64,000 nucleotides of DNA from Symbiodinium natans (lineage: Eukaryota; Sar; Dinophyceae; Suessiales; Symbiodiniaceae): positions 331,686-395,685 of the forward strand of contig CAJNDS010002426.1 in NCBI GenBank assembly GCA_905221605.1, written 5' to 3'. The notes below the pieces were generated by a model. The model saw nothing but the letters and a program-made list of their open reading frames with translations, searched no databases and was not told where the DNA came from. Shown piece by piece: positions 20,373-28,809 of the stretch. The first letter of the stretch is position 1, and each line of letters opens with the position of its first letter. The translations under genes and the position numbers were made by a program.

Positions 20373-22860
20373 ATGATGCTGCGTGCTGTCTTTTTGCTGT
20401 CTTTTGAGCTGCTCCATGGGTCACATGTCATCTCAGCATGCAGACATCCCACACGGGCAACGGAGCGCGCTTGCTTTGCTTGTTTATTGATGCTTTGTTG
20501 CCTGGAGAGCCTTAGAGCCGGCAGCCCTGCATTCAGTAAAAGAAAGAAGCCATGTCCAGGCGTCAGTGTCATCAGTCTACTAGGTCTGTTAAGTGCTGAA
20601 CCCGAAAACCCTCAAATCCGAAGCCCCAAACCCTAAACCCTAGATGGAATGAGCGAGACATGAGGTCTGGAAGCTCCGAGGTTTCAGGCCGCGTTCTGTG
20701 AAGCTCCGACATGTCAGAACACCGCAAGTGTTCATTTCACATGTTTGTTGTTGTTCTTCTTCTTTTGGAGGGAAATGGGTTCAGGGTTTGAAAAATTGGG
20801 TTGTCGGGTGCACAGTTTCAGGTTTAGGGGCACCCATTTTAAGGCGGGGGGGGGGGGGGTTTCCTATAGGGATTACCTTTTGTCTGTCCTGTTCGGGATT
20901 ACCCAGCTGTTTGCGCTATTTTCCGTGTGCTGTCAGGCGCAAGCTCAAGCAGAGGCATGCCACCGGGAGTCAGGCTGGAGGAGCGCTCCTTCTGCCTGGC
21001 ACACGCCAGTAACTGAGGTAGGTTTGGGGGCCCCATAAAACCTCAATGTTTTTGGCGTTACAATCAAGGGTTATATGCAGTACCAAGGGTAATGAACATT
21101 AACCCTAAACCCTAAACCCTAAACCCTAAACCCTAAACCCTAAACCCTAAACCCTAAACCCTAAACCCTAAACCCTAAACCCTAAACCCTAAACCCTAAA
21201 CCCTAAACCCTAAACCCTAAACCCTAAACCCTAACCCTCGTACCAAGCAAGCCGGGCCCCCGAGCACAACAAGCCCCCAGGATTTCGAGGTCCGAAATGT
21301 GCTCTTCACCGAGAAGGCGATCCTGGCCTGCCCGCTGCCAGCAAAGGCCTGCCATGATCTTGTCTTAGCAGGGTAGGTTTTGCTTTTGTTGCTATGTCTT
21401 TATTACCCTTGGCGCCCCTAATATAGTCCTTATGAACGCCATAAGAATTCAAGTTGTTTTTTCAAATATAGGGCCCCCAAGCCTACCCCAGTTGCTGCTG
21501 CAGTTCCAGCCTCAAGTGCATGCCTTAACCCCTAAACCCTAAACCCTAAACCCTAAACCCGAAAGAGTGGACGCAGGCTTGGATCGAGCTTGGTCGGTGG
21601 AATCCCCTTTCCTTAGCGCTACTGGCTCCAGCCTGGTGGGAGACCTGGACATGGGGGTTTAGGGTTTAGGGTTTAGGGTTTAGGGTTTAGGGTTTAGGGT
21701 TTAGGGTTAGGGTTTTCCGAAACTAGGGGTCACACGTCTGCGGTTGAGGGGGTCTAGCGAGGGACCCAGAGCGGCGGGTGTTGCTTTCAGTTCAGACATG
21801 CGCCGGTCGCAATCGTGGAGCTGACCAGACCGCGACGAACAAGTGCTTCAATCAGACTAACCGCTAAGCAGCTGAGCCCACTGGTAGCAAGTGCTGTAGC
21901 TTGCAGAAATGCTCCAAGTTCGCAGCAAACCTTCTGGAACAAGATGACAACCAACCGCGGATTGAAACTGAGTTGGGGATTGAGGTCCTACCACATCTCA
22001 GGCAGCGCAGACCATTGGTGGTTCGTTGCCAGGACGCATCTGTTCATGTGTGAGCGCATCGCCTCAGGCAATGACCGCACCATGCTTTTTGCAGGAGTGC
22101 CGACCGCATGCCTGATGCCAAGACCCTGCTTGCAGAGTGTTTTAGTGACTCTCGTGATGATCACCAGTGTGCCAACAGAAAACCTAACCAAACTTGCCCC
22201 CAGAGTGGTGGCATCTGCAACGTGGTGATCATTTTTGCATCTATCAGTACCTACTAGCTCTTAACACAGGTGTGCAACTCACTGCGACAGTAGCTTGGGC
22301 CAAGCTTCAAGCCAAGGTACTACTATGCTGCGCAGTTCTGTGTGGACCACGCGGGCAAGAACCATGTCACAGGCACATGCGCAAAAAGCTGTCATCACGG
22401 TTCGGCTCAAGCACTGCTGAACTCGAGGCCTCACGTACCTTGGCATGTGGGCTGCCATTGCCTTCGGTCTTCAGTATCCGGAGGATGGGCGCCACCTTGT
22501 TCTGAGCTTCTAAGCAATGCAGATGCAGTTGGACCCTAAACCCTAAACCCCTAAACCCTAAACCCTCCTTTTGCAGGCAAAATGGTGGTTTGCTCGAGAC
22601 TGGGTGCCCTGCAAGCACATTCGCAAGAAGCGGGATCTTGACAGGCAGCGCGATGCAGCACGTCCCTCAACTTGCCTCCCTGCCCTGCGTCTAACCCTAA
22701 ACCCTAAACCCTAAACCCTAAACCCTAAACCCTAAACCCTAAACCCTAAACCCTAAACCCGTCCAGGCTGTTGCTTGGAAATCCATCGGCGTCATATCCA
22801 TACTCCTGGATAGACAACAACTGTCAGCACTTCGCCATGAACCTCTACGTGTCGAGCTGA
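20373..22860 (+). CDS. secreted protein with LRAT/PPPDE-like HWW...NNCQHF signature
   Basis: A small multi-exon gene. Exon 1 (20373-20435) encodes a clear signal peptide, MMLRAVFLLSFELLHGSHV. A GC donor joins it in phase to 20937-21017 (AQAQAEACHRESGW...), which ends in a GT donor and joins 21281-21372 (DFEVRNVLFTEKAILACPL). A frame at about 21792-22077 includes WGLRSYHISGSADHWWFVA. Another at about 22317-22400 reads YYYAAQFCVDHAGKN with several Cys. Exon 22577-22644 (AKWWFARDWVPCKHIRKK) ends with a GC donor and joins in phase to the last exon 22767-22860, SYPYSWIDNNCQHFAMNLY, stop TGA. A His strand followed much later by an NC(E/Q)HF helix is the active-site order of permuted papain-fold enzymes (LRAT, PPPDE, some NlpC/P60). 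Catalysis is inferred; the middle exons are uncertain, and the enzyme class should be treated as a hypothesis. Confidence 0.5.
21102..21237 (-). repeat. long CCCTAAA telomere-like array
   Basis: Nineteen nearly perfect units, one of the longest arrays in the window. GTACCAAG occurs shortly before and right after it (8 bp), a possible short target duplication. Confidence 0.95.
21530..21563 (-). repeat. CCCTAAA telomere-like array
   Basis: Four to five units in an intron of the LRAT-like gene. Confidence 0.9.
21655..21714 (+). repeat. TTTAGGG telomere-like array
   Basis: Eight units in an intron of the LRAT-like gene, followed by TTTTCCGAAACTAGGGG, a fragment of the family I TIR end. Confidence 0.9.
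22693..22760 (-). repeat. CCCTAAA telomere-like array in the last intron of the LRAT-like gene
   Basis: Ten perfect units filling most of the 122-nt intron between exons 22577-22644 and 22767-22860. Confidence 0.95.
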
Positions 22861-22884
22861 GCTTGCCACCATGTTTTGGCTTCA

Positions 22885-23014
22885 CTCCCTAAGGGTCCAT
22901 GTACCTATAATAGCCTATTTAGAATATACTTCGGCCTTAAAGGGGTTCCTATTTAGCAGCTCTAGGGCCCACGTATATACTATATAGGTACATGGATCCT
23001 TAGAGACTTCATCC
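22885..23014. mobile_element. short TIR element (CTAAGGGTCCATGTACC ends)
   Basis: The left end CTAAGGGTCCATGTACCTAT mirrors the right end ATAGGTACATGGATCCTTAG, with an inverted interior around AGGGCC. It lies between the stop of the LRAT-like gene and PSMA6. Single copy in the window. Confidence 0.7.
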
Positions 23015-23201
23015 CTTACCTACAGGGTCCGAGTACTCCCTTACGTGTGGCTTTATGTCCAGAAATCCCAGAATCCTAAAGGGCTTTCTCCACAAAGATG
23101 GGGTATTTGGACCCTCTGGGTAAGAGACAAGGGCAGTGTCCAGAGTTGCCGCCTCTGCAGGCCAAGTGGAAGACCGGTAGCTCGCTCTAAAACACCGAAT
23201 C

Positions 23202-23254
23202 AACCCTAAACCCTACACCCTAAACCCTAAACCCTAAACCCTAAACCCTAAACA
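23202..23254 (-). repeat. CCCTAAA telomere-like array
   Basis: Seven units with one CCCTACA variant, upstream of PSMA6. Confidence 0.9.
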
Positions 23255-23356
23255 ACTCCTAAACCCTGAAGCCGCGGCAGGAGGGTGATCATATCTGCAT
23301 TGCCTGACGACGCCTTATCGTGATGGCCCTTGCGGATGCAGTCGTGGAAGCATGGT

Positions 23357-23425
23357 CTGTACAGGTGTGCACCAAAGAGGGTTTAGGGTTTAGGGTTTAG
23401 GGCTGTACAGGTGTGCGCCAAAGAG
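23357..23425 (+). repeat. TTTAGGG array flanked by 23-bp direct duplication
   Basis: Three TTTAGGG units (23380-23402) sit between two copies of a 23-bp sequence, CTGTACAGGTG...CAAAGAG, that differ at one base (23357-23379 and 23403-23425). This is the clearest target-duplication structure around a telomere-like array. Confidence 0.9.
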
Positions 23426-23799
23426 CCACTTCGAAAGCGCGCTAATGTATTCGTAATGCCTTGGATGAGAGAAGTCGGAGGAGAAGTCGCAGCATTTCAA
23501 TCGATGCCCAGTTCCATCCAAGTAGATGGAGCTGGAGCGCTGACTTCAAACTCCGATGATGGGCTGCAAAGAACCATAGAAAACCCGCAATCTCATGAGT
23601 GCTCAGACGCGCTTCTGTCATCATACGTTGGCGTTCTTCCATTGCATTCCGTACGGCACCTGCTACATGATGCCGCAACCTGCCTCTCAAGCTGTGTGGC
23701 AGTTGCCCAGAATCAGCTCACTTCACGGCGCGAGGCCGGATGTGCTTCTTCCTGCTTCTGCCGTAACCATCTCATGCAAATTGCCATCTTTATATGGGG

Positions 23800-23906
23800 A
23801 TTTCTGAGATTAGGGGTACCTTATTGGGGTCCTTATTATAAGGGAATCCTAAAAATTGGGGGTCCATTTTTGGGGCCCCCTGCTATCTTCGTAAACCCCC
23901 ATAAAG
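23800..23906 (+). mobile_element. TIR element, family I, abutting the PSMA6 start
   Basis: It contains GGGGTACCTTATTGGGG and AAGGGAATCCTA and ends CTTCGTAAACCCCC. The inverted match of the ends may run outward through CTTTAT and ATAAAG to within 2 bp of the ATG at 23909. It probably lies in the 5' leader or forms a leader intron. Confidence 0.7.
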
Positions 23907-23908
23907 AC

Positions 23909-26900
23909 ATGGCGAAGGTCAACATGGCGCGCCAGTCGGGGTATGACCGGCATATCACCATCTTCTCACCGGAGGCATGAGCCGATGCTTCAGTTGCCCT
24001 AAACCCTAAACCCTAAACCCTAAACCCTAAACCCTAAACCCTAAACCCTAAACCCTAAACCCTAAACTGCTGGTTCCTCGACGTGTCAACAACCACGTCT
24101 CAGGGCCGACTGCACCAGGTGGAGTATGCGCTGCTCAGCTGAGAGTTGAGCTTAAGGCTTGCTGAATCCTGTTTAGGGTTTAGGGTTTAGGGTTTAGGGT
24201 TTAGGGTTTAGGGTTTAGGGTTTAGGGCTAGGTTCCCTTATAAAGTATAAAAAGGGTGCCTTTATTCTAATATGGTTACTGGGCTACGAAGAAGCACACT
24301 CTGAGGTTTCAGGCAGTCAAGAAGAATCAGAACATGACCTCGGTGGCGCTTCGAGGAGATGACAGTGCGACTCCCTTGGCTTCTTTCATTTTCAAGGGCT
24401 CAGTTTTGGGTTTAGGGTTTAGGGTTTAGGGTTTAAACGGCTCAGTTTTGGGAGCCTAGTGAAACAAGGGCCCAAGTCTTGCAGCTCTGGAGTCGTTTCA
24501 CCTTTGTGCATGTGGACCCTGAACCTTGTGAGGTCGTAGCAGTGACTCAGAAGAAGGTGCCAGACAAGCTGATGGACAAGGATTCCGCGTGCAACTGAAG
24601 CAAGCAGTTCACTTGGGTAGTTGAGGCCGAGGTAGAATGGAGGCTGTGCAAGTGCTGGTGATGCGTGCCAGTTGGAGGATTTTGGGACGCACCTCTACAA
24701 CATCACGCCAAACCTCGGCTGCTTGATGACCGGCATGAGTCCAGATGCTCGGGCTTTAGTCTACAGGCCTGGTTGAAGCACTTGGTCAGTTCTCTACATC
24801 ATGGTCCCTTTCGTGGGTACCCTAAATATTCGGGGCTGTAGTAGACTAGGGATCCAAAAAGGGACCCTTATGTAGAGAACTCACCAAGTAGCTTTGCTGC
24901 CATAGTGCCGCTGTTACAAACCTTGCTCTTCTCCATAGACAGCTCCCTGAACAGGGCTCGTGAGATTGCCTCCAAGTTCAAGGACAAGAATGGCTACGAG
25001 ATTCCAGTCGGAGCCCAAGCGAGTGACGTCATGTTCAGGGGTAGTGCGACGTTGTGCAAGCCTCCTTCTTCGCGTTACCACAAAGTCGGATTCGCGAGTG
25101 CTGGCCGAAGGTGATTTCAGCTCTAACTTGTGCCGAAGCATGAAGCATTACTCATGGGTTTCCCTACCCCCTCTATACCACCTCCCCTAGGTTCCCCCCA
25201 TAGTTAAGGCTATTTAGGGATAATTAAGATGGTTATTTAAGGGGGGAAGCCAGGAATTACCGTAGAATCCTGGACTTGAGGACCTCTGTCAGAACTTAAA
25301 CATAGCAACGTCAAAGAGCATCGACTGTGACCAGACAGTGTCTGCCCTGTGAGTCACTGACATGTACGGGGTGGGGGTGGGGGTGGTTTAGGGGTTTAGG
25401 GTTTAGGGTTTAGGGTTTAGGGTTTAGGGTGGGGGGATCCAGCGCTTCTTTAACGCTGCATTGAGGAACATGCTCAGCCGAAGTTCGGTCCCGGACGGAG
25501 GGATTCGCGGCATGGGGTTTAAATGGATTGAATAGAAAATCTTGTCGCAAACGAAGCGAAAATTTCAGCATCGAACCAGTAGCAGAAAACACCAAGATGT
25601 CCGCATAAGAATTCCAAGAAGCACTGCACACACACACACACACCACTCGTGCTTTCATTCGCTCAGCCCCTGCCTACGATATTGCTCAAGGTCCTGAGAC
25701 CAATCTCGAACTTTCGGATGACCTCACGTGCTCCCATTGGGCATCAACCCCTTATGCTCCAAGATGCCTCCAAACTTTCTCAAACCGTTCTTCCCTCCAT
25801 CTCCGAGGATTGATGGAGTACAGCAACGGGGTTGAGTTTAGAGGGCTCTCTCTTCATGTACAGTGGTGCAGCAATGAGCAATCGTGCCACATTGCAGGAA
25901 TGCGTGGAATCTCGCTGTCTAATCGAACATGCGCAAAGCTTCCATGACTGCCGCATACCTGCCGACACATTTCTGGACCATGTTCTCTTTGACCATAACT
26001 CGTGGCATGTGCTATCCTTCAAAGGTGCACTACCTCGCACTCAAGCTGGCTAACATTGCGCAGGCACTGGGTGGAGGATGTCCACAGCGAACCGGAGCAT
26101 TCATCAACGGGGAAAGCAGCAGGGATAGCTCGCATGAGACTCGCATGGGTGCAGGGATCTGTGCCCGGCAGGTGTACACACAGCATGCCTACATGCGACC
26201 ATATGGTGTCAGCACCATGCTGCCTCTTGGCATCGCGTTTAAGCCCCCCTCCCCCCCGAGGATGATACATGCAAACCAGGTTGTGAAGGATGCGCTGGTG
26301 GGTGAGAGTAGCTTAGTGACATGGGGCGGTGCGAAGGGTCCAGACGCAGGGGTGAGCATGTCCTAAGGTTTTCCATGGACGACGAGAAGGGCCCGTCACT
26401 CTACCAGGCACGGGGTGTGCAGAGTGCGTCAAGTGGCCTGACTTCCGGTTCTTAAAGGGAACTAGGCACCCTTAGGGCGTTCATTTACAAAGGGGCATAG
26501 AAGGTATCTGATTCCCTGATTCACTCCCTACTCAGAACCAGAAAGATGTACTCCTGGATATTCCCGGATGGTGGGCCCTATTGCATGCAACCAGAAGTGT
26601 AATAAGCTTTGCTTTCTTATGCCTACTGTCAGCAGCACCCTAAACCCTAAACCCTAAACCCTAAACGCTAAACCCTCAACCCTAAACCCTAAACCCTAAA
26701 CCTAAACCCCTCCTTTGCCTGGCAGATTGATCCTGCTGGTCAGTACTTCGGGTACAAGGCTGCAGCTGCCGGGACCAAGGACCAGGAGGCCAGTTTGTAG
26801 AAGGGCTGTTGATGTTTTGGGGTTTAGGGTTTAGGGTTTAGGCGGTTTAGGGGTTAGGGTTTAGGGTTTAGGCCGTTTAGGGTTTAGGGTCCCCCCCAGC

Positions 26901-27724
26901 CTTAAGGGAATTCTATAAGGTACCTAATTCCCGAATCCCCCTATAATGTAATATAGGTGCCTAATTCCCTATTCCACCTATATACTTACTTCCCTTTAGG
27001 GATTCTACAGGGTACTTACGTCCCTACTAAGAAACAGCATCTGGGCCTTCAACTGTGCAGCTGGACGTTGATGCCACGTGAATCTGCTGTGCTGGTCTGG
27101 AATCAGGCGCAGAACGCTTTGGAGAAGATTGTCAAGAAGAAGATCCAGTTCACTGAAGCGGAGACGATCCAGCAGGTCTTGGCGTTCTTGTGCACTTTAA
27201 TCTGAGCGTTGGATGCAGTGATCCCTTCGCAGGCCATCGGATGTCTCCAGGCAGTCATGGGTATGGACTTCAAGGCCGTTGTCTTGCCATGCTTGTTCCG
27301 TATTGCGAAGCGAGTACACAGCACGTCTGCCCGGAGTGTTGTGAAGTGATTGTTTTTTTTGCCGCACAGGCCTCTGACATCGAAGTTGGCGTCGTGTCAA
27401 AGCCAGTGCCTAAGATCTCATCTGCAACAGGACCCCACTGGTCAGACGATCCACGCACCAGTATTCTAAACAATGCTCAGGTCCCGGAAAGGCTTCTTCC
27501 GGCTATCAGAAGCTGAGATTGACGGACACCTGACGGTGGCTTGCCAGCTCTGGGGGCGAACAGACATTCCATGGCTTTCCTTGACTAGGACGCTTCGTAA
27601 TGCATCACGTGCTGCTGGCCTCAACAGTCAAATCAGTCAAGAGTATGACTGCACTGTCAAACAAGGCTATTGTGGAGAAGGACACGTGAGAGCGGCCAGC
27701 GTGCGCGAGCGAATGCCCGCATAA
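23909..27724 (+). CDS. PSMA6: 20S proteasome subunit alpha type-6 (alpha1), about 14 exons
   Basis: Non-catalytic alpha-ring subunit of the 20S proteasome core; its N-terminus helps form the gate of the chamber. Exons: 23909-23974 (YDRHITIFSPE), 24104-24129 (GRLHQVEYA, only 26 nt), 24306-24366 (KKNQNMTSVALRGDDS), 24533-24586 (VTQKKVPDKLMDKDS), 24678-about 24766 (HLYNITPNLGCLMTGMSPD), 24955-25006 (KDKNGYEIP), 26025-26063, 26172-26236 (VYTQHAYMRPYGV), 26368-26407 (DDEKGPSLYQ), 26726-26788 (IDPAGQYFGYKAAAAG), 27107-27175, 27233-27274 (AIGCLQAVMGMDFK), 27370-about 27430 (ASDIEVGVV), and 27481 onward (FFRLSEAEIDGHL). Phases agree at nearly every join. The order and spacing follow PSMA6 of other eukaryotes closely, and the FSPEGRLxQVEYA gate motif and the VTQKKVPDKL segment are diagnostic. 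Of 11 resolved donors, 8 are GC and 3 are GT. The start could be the second ATG at 23924. The last intron and C-terminus are unresolved; the frame stays open to TAA at 27722-27724. Confidence 0.93.
24001..24067 (-). repeat. CCCTAAA telomere-like array in PSMA6 intron 1
   Basis: Nine and a half perfect units fill more than half of the 129-nt first intron. Confidence 0.95.
24172..24229 (+). repeat. TTTAGGG telomere-like array in PSMA6 intron 2
   Basis: Eight perfect units in the 176-nt second intron. They point opposite to the array of intron 1, on the other side of the 26-nt exon. Confidence 0.95.
24397..24452 (+). repeat. TTTAGGG array flanked by 14-bp direct duplication, PSMA6 intron 3
   Basis: GGCTCAGTTTTGGG occurs at 24397-24410 and again at 24439-24452, with four TTTAGGG units between. 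Confidence 0.9.
24782..24895. mobile_element. short TIR element (ACTTGGTGAGTTCTC ends), PSMA6 intron 5
   Basis: The left end CTTGGTCAGTTCTCTACAT and its inverted right counterpart ATGTAGAGAACTCACCAAG enclose about 70 bp with a second inverted pair (GGTCCCTTT and AAAGGGACC). TIRs are about 31 bp with few mismatches, which suggests a fairly young insertion. Confidence 0.8.
25150..25262. mobile_element. possible short TIR element in PSMA6 intron 6
   Basis: The ends TTTCCCTACCCCCTC and GGGGGGAAGCCAGG are loosely inverted around a CTATTTAGGGATAATTA interior. Weaker than the other elements. The rest of this approximately 1-kb intron (25,007-26,024) holds a TTTAGGG array at about 25,387-25,430 and a CA microsatellite at 25,624-25,643. 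Confidence 0.4.
26445..26550. mobile_element. TIR-like element, family IV
   Basis: A segment with CCGGTTCTTAAAGGGAACT at one side and CTCCCTACTCAGAACCAG at the other. The family shares the motif CCCTACTAAGAACCAG (or inverted) and AGGGTACC pieces. Related segments: 26,897-27,037, 28,436-28,541, 37,140-37,283, 38,060-38,150 and 40,908-41,034. It lies in the PSMA6 intron before IDPAGQYF. Confidence 0.5.
26637..26710 (-). repeat. CCCTAAA telomere-like array
   Basis: About ten units with variants, 16 bp upstream of the PSMA6 exon at 26726. Confidence 0.9.
26818..27037. repeat. TTTAGGG array followed by family IV TIR-like element
   Basis: A TTTAGGG array with an internal duplicated GCGGTTTAGG/GCCGTTTAGG segment (26818-26890) runs into a palindromic segment with CTTAAGGGAATTCTATAAGG and TTTAGGGATTCTACAGGG (26897-27037). 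Both fill the 318-nt PSMA6 intron before the exon at 27107. Confidence 0.65.
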
Positions 27725-28800
27725 AGTCGAAGACTCTGCGACCCATTGGCAGAGCTAGGCTGGCGTGAGCTTCAAGGATAGGACTAATCTTCAAGGCAGG
27801 AACTACCTATACCAGGAGGTTGTTTGTGTACTAGTTGCCCAAAGGAGCAAGTAGTTGTCAGCATTGATGCCCGCCACAGGATGAAAATCCTTTGTCAATT
27901 CGGTCGCCCAGCATGTCGTCATGTTACGCACAGGCACAGCGATAAAGACAGGCGACAAAAAGGGATGCTGAAAGCATGGAAGAGACCCTGGATGGCGATG
28001 GATATCAGATGTTGCCAGACTTGTATTCCGAGTGTGCTCGAATTTCTGTCTCCGCAGCACCTAGGCACAGAATTAGTTTATTATGAGCTTAGCCGTTCTA
28101 CGGAATGGCAATCACTCCGTCACGATGCAAGCAGAAGCATCTCTTGAATTCGCGAGCGTCATCACCAGGAGGCTCTGCTGCACGAGTTTTGAGCAGTCAC
28201 CGGTTGCGACACGACTGAACTTCAGTAAGCTGAGGAAGCTTGGCACCCTAAACTAACCCCAAACCCTAAACCCTAAACCCTAGATTGCGATGAGAGACTT
28301 CTGCACTTTTGGACTGTGATGTGCAGGAAGTCAGGGGTGTTTTTGCACAAGCCATGCAGGGTTCCCGCTAAGGAGTCCAAATCCTCAAGCGCACCACGAA
28401 ACAAATAGCAGCCTGCCTGCATTGTCATGTTTTCCCTGGTTCTCAGTAGGGAAGCAGGGAAGCAGGGAATTAGGGCCCTATATGTACCCTTTAAGGGATT
28501 ATTATCTAGGGTACCGCATTCCCTACTAAGAACCAGAAAGTCTTTCATTCGTCCAACAAGTGGTGAGGAGATAGCTAGTCAGGGATTGGAGGGCTGAGTC
28601 GCGCGACTTCGGTCGCGCTTGAAAGGATTGCAGTTGCCACTGCAAAAGGCTGCGCAAGTAGAAGCTTCCACAGGGCCCTGCAAGTCGATTCCGAAGAAGC
28701 CTTTAGGGTTTACAGGGTTTAGGGTGTAGGGTCTAGGGTTTAGGGTTTAGGGTTTAGGTTCTAGGGTCTAGGGTTTAGGGTTTAGGGTGCCATCTGAGCC
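27725..28800. other. spacer between PSMA6 and the PPR gene
   Basis: No exon recognised. It holds a short CCCTAAA array (about 28,246-28,283), a family IV TIR-like element (28,436-28,541, CCCTTTAAGGG centre and CCCTACTAAGAACCAG end) and a variant TTTAGGG array (about 28,703-28,790). The first exons and start of the PPR gene should be in or near this stretch but could not be placed. Confidence 0.5.
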
Positions 28801-28809
28801 TCAGGCATT

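Noticed and set aside
23411-23980. 189-codon ORF overlapping the PSMA6 start in another frame
   Set aside because: It reads through a TIR element and disagrees in frame with the PSMA6 first exon; no family match.
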